NCBI GenBank assembly: GCA_019649035.1
Contig: BMAT01012322.1
Span: 441,992 to 475,066 of the forward strand
Length of the DNA: 33,075 nucleotides
Direction: 5' to 3'
DNA from: Elysia marginata
Taxonomy: Eukaryota; Mollusca; Gastropoda; Plakobranchidae
Shown here: piece by piece, positions 20,182 to 32,100 of the stretch
How positions within the stretch are numbered: the stretch's first letter is position 1
How the letters are laid out: each line of letters starts with the position of its first letter
Notes under the pieces: model-generated
Seen by the model: only the letters and a program-made list of their open reading frames with translations
Told to the model about the DNA's origin: nothing
Databases searched by the model: none
Position numbers and translations under genes: made by a program

Positions 20182-23100
20182 GTGAGTAGACTAATTTATG
20201 AGTATGTGTTACAAGTAACTTGATGTAGCCTTTTATATTTATAACATCAAGAGCTATAGGCTATAGTATAGGCTTACACGTAATTGTTTGTACATCTAGC
20301 AAAAATTGTGTTTATGTGCATCATACGTAGGTAATTACATGCTAAGTACTACTACTAGTAGACACTATTTTGCTATACTCTTGCAATTGCGACGATTGTC
20401 GAAAGAAAAGAGGTACTTATATCACAGATTAACTGAAATTACTGATGTAACACTAACAGTCACAGTTTTAAAATCTTTGACTGTTGCACCAATAAGGGTC
20501 CTGAATGCAGTATAATTAGATACGTACTATTTATACTTCACTGCCAGAATGTATTGTTGTAAATTTTGTAGTAGCCTAGTAGGTGAATACCTAATGTAAT
20601 ATTGCGTGTACATAGAAAGTATTGGGGTGGCTTACATTTTACGTGCATGGTAAGCACATGGGAACAATTTCAACGCAGTTATAATGAGAACATGTACTAT
20701 ATTCTATTACAAGAATTGTTGCAAAACGAAGACTTCTCATCATTATCATGTTTTAGTAACCCCTGCACCAATCACTTAAAAACTACATCTAGGCCTATTC
20801 AGAGCTAGGTCATCACAACTACAAGTGCTTGACTGGTTATTTTAAAGGCAAGGGGAGTTCACTTGAGACTTGACTTGTAAAGAAGATTGATGTGTGCACA
20901 TATTGGGCAATCTATAGCTGAAACTTGCTCTATTTATTTTATAAAAAAAATGGTGAACTTTAAATTTACATCCCAATTTGTCCTTGAACAAAGAAAGATG
21001 ATAACTCATTCATAGCTATGGACAGGTCCTTAAGAATTAGATCAAACTTAAATGCGCTGCACTCTGCTTTATGCACAAGTTTGTCAGAGATTCTTACATT
21101 GAATCTCAAAGTGTTGCACAATACCTCTCTTCCGTCAGAATCATGATGCAGTGGAGTCCATTTAATTTTTAACTCGATTCTACTTTGGGATCTAAACTGA
21201 TAGGTTTTTCTTTCAAATAAAACCAACGGAAAAGCTCTATCATGCTTCTGTGTGAAGTTCAACTAAATAGCCGTTTGAAATTGGCGCCTGTTTTCTACAT
21301 TACGTTTACATTGCAAATTCATTTACCCTGCAGGCAATTACAAGTACATAACAAATTTGAGATGGCAAATCTATCACACATAATTGCAAGTATATAACAA
21401 AAATTCTGTTTGTGTGCACATAACTACATGTATATAGAAACTCCCATTATATTATATGCATGCATGGGAGTGTGCCGGCTATGGCGGGCATGCCGACCAA
21501 TCAAGATTTCAGGACATGGCCTGTTAGCCTATTGTCATTTTGGGTAAAAATTGAGGGACGGTCCAAAGAATAGAGGAAAACGTTCGTTTGGTAACCATGA
21601 TTTTAGCAAGTTTGGTTGAAGCCAGCAATTTGTTTCCTGGTTAGGTTTCGTTGAATCTCACTATTCTCAAATTTTTTAACACTGCCATAAAGGTTAGTTT
21701 GGAAAAATCGGAGCGGAATTATCAAAGGGAGAACTGTGAGCGCCAGTCAGTGATAAGGGAAGAGGCCTTAGCCTAACGTATGTTTAGACCTGACCGGCTG
21801 GCCAGTTCAAAGGAAGACTGGTACATCATCATCAATGCCCTTCAGGTTTCCTAGAGATGTGCACATTCACATGCTAAGAAAAAGAATAAGACAACTGCGA
21901 CCCAAACCTTGGAAACAGTGTTGTCCTTTTATACTCGCAGTGTTGTGATGGTAGAGATACAGAAGTCACCTATCTGCATTTAAGGGTGCCTATATACTCA
22001 TTTTATTGTTGAATAAAATGGTCCGACGTCATTTTAATGTATAATGAGGAACTAAAATTCGTTCATAGAGGCACTATATAAGTAGATTAGACTGGATGAT
22101 TTAGCCTGTCAAATTAAAGAGTGTCATTGATGGCTGATTTTGCATATGTGCAAATTTATCAGTTAAGAAAATCTAGATGAAAGCAAAGGAACCTCCAAAT
22201 CATCGGCACATGTGGGCTTCCTATGGAAATAATAATGATTAGCCTTACTGTATCAGTGTATGTGGTTCACTTGTAGGCATACTGAATGTGATAGAACATT
22301 CATTCTACATCGATTATTAATTATGTTTAATATTCATAAAGTTGGTGAATCATCTATTTTCAAGTAAGTCGAATGTAGCCTACCTGTGGTCAGAATCAGA
22401 TTTATCTTGTCTGAAGGCAGTTTGTGAGCATTAATTTAGATGTTACTGGATAGTAATCTTCTTAAGATCGACCCAAATTAATTTTTGAAAGAGATGGTAC
22501 TTTATTGGTATTGGGTGGCAACTAAACAACTCTATCAGTAACAGGATGCTGGAAAATAAGAGTATGCGAAAAACTATCATATCAAAATTATCTAGTTAAT
22601 ACATTTGTAGTGCTGGGTTAAGCATGTAAACTCTAAATGATAGTATGGACACCATCATCTTGTAACCGTACATGTAGTGATGTATCTATGCTAAATCAAA
22701 ATGTAAAAGATATATGTAGATTACAGTTCGGTGACAATAAAATTAAATCTTGAGTTTGTGAGGCCCGCAGAGTCTGCAAGCTTTAAGATTGGGGGCAAAA
22801 AATTGAGCAGCCTGCAGGCTTTTTGAGATTTTATGCTCCCACCCAAATATCAATCTATACTCAAACATCTCTTTTTCAAAAACTTACAGGTTGGTAGCCA
22901 GTAACACTTAAAACAGGCTCAGTACATTTTAAAAAACTGTCAATCATTCTTAAAATGAAACAGAAAAGTAACAAATTTTTTTGGCAAGAAAATTTTTGGT
23001 TTTTATTACTAGATCTAGAATTAGATAATTTGTTATTGTTAAATTGAGTCTCATCCTGTGTAGGTCTTGAAATTTGAAAATTCATATTTTTAAATTTTTG

Positions 23101-26100
23101 CTTTGTTTTGTCAAACTCTTGTAAAATTTGTACTCAATGAACTAAAATTTTTAACTGGGCGTGAGCCTCCAATCAGGTCTGTTTTTGTGTACTTACCAAC
23201 CTGTACACCCCACAAGCTCTTGTGAGATAGAAAAGCCTTAAGTGGTGAATCTAAACTTAATTTAGCTAGAACCGGCCTAACAGCTAACTAGAATGTGGAC
23301 AATTCTAGATTAGGCTAAGTTATTTATAAATACATATATAAGAAATGGTTTATAATGCTCAGAAGGCATAAATGAGACTGTGACAAAACGTCGAAAATCT
23401 GTCGGTTGTGATGGGTGACAAAGTATTTAAAAAAATTACATAGAAATTAACCATACTGTTATAATGATGTAATGTTATAACTTTCTTAAATTGCATCATA
23501 ATGCTTTGTCGGAAATTGAAGTGAATTGATGAAGAAATATAGAAACGGTCATACTTAAATTCTGTCTGTTGTGATGGAGGTCAAAATTTTTGTCCACCTT
23601 CAGTTTCACAACTGACAGATTTTCGATTATGTTTTTCCTTCATTTCTTTTAAACGGTATGGTCTCTTTGGATAAAATTTTAACCCTCATTAATGATGTAG
23701 TTTTAGAAGGATACAATGAAAGAGCTTTTTTTCTATGACAGCCATTTTCTTCACTGTGCTTTAAAATATCTTGTCTACCTTCTCAAACTACAGAATCGCG
23801 ACCTTTTGTCACAGCCTCAAATGCAAAATTTTTTGACAAAGGGAACTTAAAGCTACTTAATAAAACACAATCACTGCCAGTGTAGAAACATAGTACATTT
23901 TATGATAATTACAAGTTATTCATCGTTTTTCTAGAATGATATCATATAAAGAATAAAACAATTTTGCGGACACCATGTGAGCTTTAAAATCAAAAGAACT
24001 TACAAGACTAAAGTTGCCATATGGATGCATCTTTTAAAAAAAATTATCTGTTACTGTAACTTTTATGTTTTAACATCTAGATTAACAGCCTAGGCTTATA
24101 GAACAACCACTACAAGAAGTGACAGTGCACAGCCTAAATATATCGCCCGCTAAACAGGTTTAAAATAGGCCTAGCGAAATCTGATTCAAATCTTGCATTT
24201 ATGGTTCTCAGCTCTGGCCAAATAAAATCCCCAGTTTATTTGTCTAGAAATAGATTTAGGTTTAATTTAGTTTGCCTAGATTTCTGAGATTCAGCGTCTA
24301 ATTTACAAAAGATTTATTTTATGAAAAAGTCACAATGAACAAAATAATGATTGCAAGAAACTCTAAAGAGTTAAACTAAGAAACTCCATTTTTTACCAGA
24401 TGTGACGCTGAGCCTGGTGCTCTGGCCAAGTATGTGTGTGCCCTTGTGAAGAAAGACAAATCAGAGCAAGATCTGAGGGACATTTGTGTTGACCAGCTGG
24501 ATGTCTTTTTGCAACAAAGTATGAAATAGTATAGAATGATTAAGTCGGCATTGTTTAAAAAAAACCATAAAACAGCTTTTTTTTAACCTTACCATTTAGT
24601 TTAAGCAGTTATAAAAAAAATATACAGATTGGTTCATCAATATTTTATCTGATTTCAGGTCTATCTTTTTCTTCTTCTTTTCTACCTCTAGAGGTTTCAG
24701 GTTTGTTCTCAAGTCTTGTTCCAATTTTGATCCCATGTATCATTTACATTCCTATAAATCTTTACTGTGTTACCAACTTTTGCGATTAATCAAAACCATT
24801 GTAATTTAGTTTAGCTTTTATTTATTAAGATAAGAAATGGTTAGACTTTGAAAATGCTTGCTCCAGGCCTTTTCTAGTGCAACAAACAGCAGCCTGGACA
24901 TAGTTTTTTTTCTTCTAATTTGTATTTTTTAAATTCTTAAATTTGAAGGTAGAGAAAAAAATGCTCTTCTGTGATACCAATATATACTATACATCTATCC
25001 TACTTCTTTCCAATTTTGACATAAGACTTATTTTAACCAGTTTCAAGACATAATTAACTTAAACTATAATGTCTGTGCTCTATCAGTTTTATGTCAAACT
25101 TGAAGTAAATAATTATTTTGCGTTTAAATTCAATTATCATACTTTTTCAGATACAAGACCTTTTGTCAATGATCTGTTTGAAGCTCTAAAGTCAAAGGCA
25201 TATATTCCACCAGCAAGCGAAGTGAAACCTAAACCTTCAATTGTTAATTCTGTGAAGCAAGAAAATGCAAAGACATTGCCTGCAAGAGATAAGGATGAGT
25301 CGCTCAAGAAAAAGAATTCAGAGGTGAGAGATCAGTCATTTTTCCCCCAATTTTTTGTTTATATGGATTAAGGGAACTGAATAAAAAATAAATTTTTTTT
25401 TTCAAATAAGACCTCTTACTTGACTTTGATGATTGATAGCAGGTGCAAGAAACTGACTGCTCAGTTTTGGATTCTCCCCTTAACCCTATGAACCCTGAGC
25501 TCCGCAGTCTTGAAATTCCCAATCCCTGGCTACCCAGGCTAAAATTGGGTATTTATCTAGATCTATGTGTACCACAACTTTATAAAGCATGCAAACAATT
25601 CAAAATTGGTATACCGGTGAGTAGGGTATTTGACACGTGAAATCGTCACCAGTGTACCGGTGAGGAGGGTATTTGACACAGGGAAACTTCACCGGTGTAC
25701 CGGTGAGTAGGGTTCATAGTTGGTTGGTTGTTTGTTAGAATTTTAACGTCTCTTTTCAACTACAAGGTCATATCAGAGATGGCGCTTGGGACAATTGAAA
25801 GCATGCTGCCACACTGTGATGTAAGGAGCGCTTGCATACACCACACTCAGTCACATTATCCTGACACCAGGCCGACCAGACGTAGGGTTCATAGGGTTAA
25901 GTCTTGCTGGGGCCCTCACAACCATAGTTGCAGCAACATAGAAGGTCCACCGGTAGTGCTTTTAACTTAAGTTGAGAGCAGATATATGTACACATTATAC
26001 CCTTCTTTGTGTTCACTGGAACCAACTGCAGTTGAACCCCTCTATTAAGACCCCCTCACTAAAGACCACCCTTCTCATGTGACTTTAAATTTGAGGACAT

Positions 26101-29100
26101 CCGCTTTTATGGGTATAGTAATTTAACCCCTGAACTGAGACCCCCATCTTATAAGACCTGTTTTAATTAATATTTTTTGAGGTCCCTATACAGGGGTTCC
26201 ACTTTATACTACTAAGAAGTTGCTTCTTCAAAGGCTGAGGTTTTGTTCTACCCCTTCATTGTTTCTTGTTTTGTAACTCTCATAAACCGTCAAAATCACA
26301 TAACCATGAAAAACATGTCAAATGCCTAAAATAAGCATTACAGATTATTCCTTATGCTAAAAATTGGATATTGCGATATTTTTAGCGTTACTATTTAAAA
26401 AATTTTTTCAATGGTACCGGCAGACAAATTCCTCAGCAGTGAAGGGGTTAATGGGTCATTGAGCAAATCTGATCGGTTTTAGCTTATGAAGATGTAAACA
26501 TCAAGTTGAAGTTAGGTCTAGATCTAAATCTTGATTATATCTAGATAGTTCTGGCTAAAGAGTTTTAGAAGATCCACATGAAGACAAATCACTTTTCTTT
26601 GCTAGTAAAGCAAAGTTGGTGTATCTGCTGAGCACATGAAGAAAGAATTAGTACAGCAAAAGTACTAAAACTCAAGAAATTCACAAAGACGTGTGATTTG
26701 GAACAAAGTTCACTGCTTTTTTGGGTTACATTAGATACTTGTCTGTTCAATTTAAGCATTTTGATGGGTAACACATATCTTCAACATGTTATTTTTTAAT
26801 AGAATTTTTTAAATGCCACATATTTTTTCATTGACTTCTTAAAAAATTAATTCTGCCTTGAGATACCAAGTACCACATAAAGTCGCCTGTCTTAAGTTAA
26901 TTCTGCGTTTAAGTCTATAGATCCGTTTTGGCTGATCCTCTGCAATATTATGAACATGACTAGTGAAACATTTTTCAGTGTTATACATTTTATTTGATGA
27001 CGGTATATTTTTAAGTAAGGTCGATGTTTAGATTGACAAGTATCATTATAAACAGCCTACCTTTAGGTCTTTTGCTGTTTTCTACAAAGTAGAACTGCTT
27101 TGCCAGGTTTACAAGTGTACATGTCCAAACATTCTTCATCTTACTTTGAGTTCTTGGAGAGAGATCATGGGAATACACCTATACACTTTTTGTATAGACT
27201 AGAGAAGCTTTTGTGGCTTTTGTTGGGTAACATTTTGAGGACCATTTTCAGCTGCTTTCTGAGGAATGAGTTGAGTCTGATTCAGCCTGTCTTATTAAGA
27301 ACAATGTGCCATAGTTTTTAAACCCTTCACTGCTACACAAATTGTGCACCTGCATGCTAAGAAAATTCCTAAAGAGGCACTGAGGTGCAGGTCATTTCAC
27401 TGATTTTGCTGTGTCTCCATAACTATGAAAGATATATCCCAAAAATATGTATCTAGATTGAGATCTAGATCTAGAATCAGCAACTGTGTAGTAAAACCAA
27501 AGCTTGTGCCACTGCCACGGCAGAGGTAACCATCTGGCCTTGACTAGACCTACACAGCACAGGCACGCGACTGTGTGTTTGCATGTAATAAACTTGGCTG
27601 CTGGGTATTCTTCGTACAAAAATATAGTCTGTATTGGCTTTTTCTGGTTCCTCGAAGCTTTGACCTTTCTGAAGATACTATTTTTGTCCACTGAAAGCAA
27701 TGATTGGTTATCTAGTAGACGAAACAAAACTTGGTTTATAGTGCAGGTACAGTGTACATTCACAGCGCATTGGGGCAGTAGAATGTATGGCATACATATA
27801 CAGAACAGTCAAGTGGTTAAGTAACATAGATTAAGCTCTTGCGTAATGAAGTTTGAGTACTTTTGTCTACTTCTTTTTTTCTATTTCCTTCACTCCAAAC
27901 GTTGGTTAGTTTCCTATGTGCAATGTTAGAAAGCTCCTTGCAATGTTCCATGTCTTCTTTGCTCTCATATGGTGAGCCAATAATTTTTGGAATTTTTTTC
28001 AATTCTCAATATCTTTTATAACCTATACATGTAATTTTATTTTCAATTTGCTTATAATTATTTTATTTCCTTAGATGAAATTAGTGTGTTTTTAAACCTT
28101 TTCTGGTAAACATTGTCCTGACAGATTTCATCTACGACTGATGATAAGGAAAATAAAGGAGATTCATCTGCTTTGACTTCATCACCCACATCAAAAGGGG
28201 GCTCTGTAAATACAGACTCTGTCTACCATAAAGACACAAAAGAATCAACCACAGCCTCCTCCAGAGATCCTCAGAGAGAGGTCCGAGAACCTGCTGCTTC
28301 ATCCAGAGATGGCAAAGACCGTGAGCGAGGAGGCTCTCGAGACAGAGATCGCAGGGACTCATGGAGAGATGAACGTAGTCGAGATGCGATTCGGGATGCT
28401 AGAGATATAATCCGTGAAAGAGAGAAAGACCGCAGTGGGCCTGATGTTAAGGATGGCAGAGGAGACACCAGAGAGAGTAAAGGAGATACTAGAGAGGTTC
28501 GAGAACCTAGAGATAGGAGTGATTTCCGTGAACGTGATAGGGACTTTAGAAGGAGAAGGACAAGGAGCCGTAGCTTTAGCCCTCGCAGGAGAGACTTGTG
28601 AGTATCATGATTCTCTAATTTATCAAATTTTAAGTATTAATAGAAATCTTGATCTTTATTATTTCCAGCTATTGATGGTGTGCAAACCAGCTGAGATTTT
28701 AAGATAATGCCGAGCTGCCAACCTTTTCGTTTTCCCAAAATACACCAGTACGATAAAAAAATGACTTTCTGGTCTTTTAAACCCACCTTCCATATCGTAT
28801 GAAAACGTACAATGTACATCAAGTACGTTCAACTTCGGCACATGGGCATAAAGATAATCACGGCGATACAATATAGCAATTTGGTTTTGCTTTTGTGCTT
28901 TATTTTCCTACTGTTAGTGCTAGTAATATGGAAATCCTGTTCGCCCACTTTACTGATTGGATAAACTATGTAGGTCATCAAACTTCCGAAATTTTGCTCT
29001 AGCAAACTGGGCACTGTATCTCTGAATGTATGCCTGAAGCTTAATTCCAGCAGATACATTCAAGTTATAAGTGTTTGGCGCAGTTTTATTGCTAAAGATC

Positions 29101-32100
29101 GTGAGCTAAGTAGTCTGATGTAGATCTAAGCTAGACTCTAGATCTAAATCTTATGTCACTTGTCAGTTGGAGAACCAAAATTAAAAAGCATTGATGCTGT
29201 GAGGATACTTAATGATTAAAGGGGTGTTTGTGCTTATGTTGAGAGTTATGAATCTGATTTTTTCAATTTCCCTTATCTTAAGGAATAAGTTTAGTACTGA
29301 CAGTTTGACCTCTAACCTTTGCTAGACTTCATTCAGGACTGGATTTTAGAACTAGATTTGGAATCAGAACAATAAGACTAGATCCTAGAGTCTTCAATGC
29401 CAATGGGAAACTTGAACGGAAAGTTAGGCCTTCTAAAATACAGGCAATTTTGGGCAGTTAGAACATTAACACCCACAGAAATTTCCCAAACGGCAATAAA
29501 ACCAAATACAAATAGAGTTTGTTGGGCAGGGTTTTTGCACTGAGGTACCACTATTTATTTTAGTTAGAAATTAGGATACTCCTCATTACCCTTAATTTCA
29601 TCAATAATGTATGTTGCAGTTAAAAACAATGCATCTCACTGCACAGGACCCTCTTCTTCTAAAAATCAGATAGAATTATTTACCATTAAGTTTAGGTTTA
29701 GCTTGGATGATACTCTTGTGTGGATATTCTTTCCAACAAGATACTGAACTTCGATTAATCTTACTGTCAGTGTTCATCTTTGACACAATGATTATTTTTT
29801 GATAGCCTACTGTTTTTTTTTCTACTATAGGCACATACATCTAGTCAAATGGGTCTACTTATAAATCTTTCAGGGGGCCAGATATGAATATTCAGGGGCT
29901 AGATGATTAGCATTAAACATTCTAAAATATGAATGGAATAGTCTGTGTTATTGTATTGTTAGTGACTAACAATACAATAACACAGCCTTTGAGTGGTTGT
30001 ACTGTATTGCACACTATGCAATACTGATAGTGATATATTTTGTGTGTACTACTGTCAGAATTTATAGAAGGCAATATTTTTAAACCAAAGAATTGTGCAC
30101 CCCACAGTTTAACATAATTATTTTATTGAATTCTTATGTGTCAGTGAGTTGAAGAATACATATCAAAACAATGGTACATTTTATTGTTGGAAAATACACT
30201 TTTGAGGTGGGATTGTACACTTATGACAGACGCAAGGTTAGCACCTCTGGCACCCCAATTAATGCCTGCCCATCATTGTCAGTTCAGCTGACCAAAGTAA
30301 TCACATACACTTCTTCGCTCAGTTCAGCTGACCAAAGTAATCACATACACTCCTACGCTCAGTTCAACTGGCCAAAGTAATCGCATACACTCCTACGCTC
30401 AGTTCAACTGGCCAAAGTAATCACATACACTCCTAGTCCTACGCTTAGTTCAGCTGACCAAAGTAATCACATACACTCCTACGCACAGATTCTCCTTTTT
30501 TTTAAAAAAAAAAAAAAAGACAAGGTTCCTAAAATCATGTTTTTTTTGTCTTGCTTTGGTAAAGGTTTTCTTAGATGGTTGGCAATATCTTGGATTTCGT
30601 CCACACCACAAAAAGGCCAAACTTTTTTGTTTTGTGTTCTTTTGTGTTAACCTTATTTATTAGCCCCGTATACTTCTTCATTATTTTTGGTTTGTCTTTT
30701 CAGTGATGATAGACCTAACCGGCGTCGGTTTGAGGAGAGGTCGCGCTACTCACCAGACCGCCGCTGGGGCCGTCGAAGAAGCTGGTCTCGTAGCCCCCGC
30801 AGGAACAGATCCCCACTAGACATCAGGGGTGGAGGAAGGCTGAGGTCACGGAGCCCTCGTCTTAGGTCAAGTCGCAGCCCAAGAGGTAGAGCCAGCCGAA
30901 GTCCAGTGCGCTACCGGCCCTTGAGGTCAAGAACTAGATCTAGATCACCAAGACCCAGGTCATGGAGTAGACCTGGCAGTGGAGGAGCCAGACCCAGAAG
31001 CAGATCTTTGTCTTTGAGTAAGTGTTTTGTTTAGACATTATTTCAATCATTATTTCTTTTCTCTGGTTGCAACTATGCTTTTTTCTTTTTTTTTGCACTA
31101 AATTCCTTTTTTTTTCTTTTCTATTAGCTTTAAAACTTGAGCAAGGTTTTCTTTTTTGGCTCTGGATTTCTTCTTCTTTGCACTTTCAATTGCAATGAAT
31201 TTTTTAATAAGTATATCAAATTTGTAGGTAAAATTACCAACTACTTCATTCTTATAGTTAAATTTTATCCTAAATTTTAAACAGCTAGTACCTATAACAA
31301 AAAGTTTACTGTCTAGGTAGTTAATAGAAAACCTTCCAACATCTATGTAGTCACAGAATAAGTATTATTACTGTTGGAAAAAATACTAAAGTTTTCAGTG
31401 TCAAACAGTGAGGATCTGGTCTTTTAAGTGTATGTCCTCATTAAAATCTGACCAGAAAAGAAATTTTAATCCAATGGTGGATATTTACAAATTTCAACCC
31501 TTCACTGCAGTTTTTCTGGCCTTTATGGACAATAGAGATATCCCTTAAAATGAAGCTAGAGTTTTTTCCTTCATGTAATGCCATTCACCAACTGCTAGCA
31601 AAAGAGAAACTTATCAAAACAAATAAAGTGAGTGCAGATCATACAAAAAAACATTATTAATGATGATGAAATAGTCTGCTATTGTCACATTCAATTCATT
31701 CTTAGTAATAATGTTCTTGTTTTTTGTATTTTTTTTGTCATTTAATTAACTGTTTATTTATTTATTTTACTACTTAAATCGGCAACCGCATCAGGTTTTT
31801 TGGCAGGTTTTAACTTCAAGTATAGAATGTAAATATAGATTCACCATCAATTAAAAAGTTTTTATACATGTGCTTTGTTGTGCTTTTCATACATTCAATC
31901 TATTAATCTAGATCTAGAAGTTAAATCTAGAGCCCTATGACTCCTCTAAAATGATCAATTATTTTCCTATAGATGATCATAAAGTTGGTATTTTTTAGTC
32001 TGTAGATTTAGCGCTTGACTGAAAATGTAATTTTAAAATAAGTGTCTTCCTCACACTTTTTTGTAAAGAAAAGGATTGTAATTATTTGCATTATTACATT

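Larger units (their letters stand above)
25480..25900. mobile_element. TTAA-flanked MITE-like element, interrupted by a SINE
   Basis: Both ends are perfect: TTAA plus CCCTATGAACCCT at 25480-25496, and its exact inverse AGGGTTCATAGGG plus TTAA at 25884-25900. TTAA duplications and CCC termini are typical of piggyBac-type elements. The element body is about 238 bp without the SINE and carries a 43-bp minisatellite near its right end. It is non-autonomous, in RBM26-type intron 3. Confidence 0.75.
28598..30703. other. RBM26-type intron 4
   Basis: Non-coding, with a perfect hairpin at 29943-29985, a 40-bp minisatellite at 30280-30487, and a T8/A15 block at about 30497-30519. No further exon signal was found. 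Confidence 0.6.

Noticed and set aside
25443-25640. Possible extra RBM26 exon (65-codon frame)
   Set aside because: It spans the left end and minisatellite of a TTAA-type MITE. Exons 3 and 4 join in frame without it.
28271-28468. Minus-strand Ser/Arg/Leu-rich frame
   Set aside because: It is the antisense shadow of the RD-repeat coding exon.
30280-30487. CRISPR-like array
   Set aside because: The units are contiguous 40-bp tandem repeats without unique spacers, in a eukaryotic intron; it is a minisatellite.
31490-31560. Possible further TTAA-type element starting CAACCCTTCACTGC
   Set aside because: No matching inverted end or TTAA pair was found nearby, so it is only noted as a single end.
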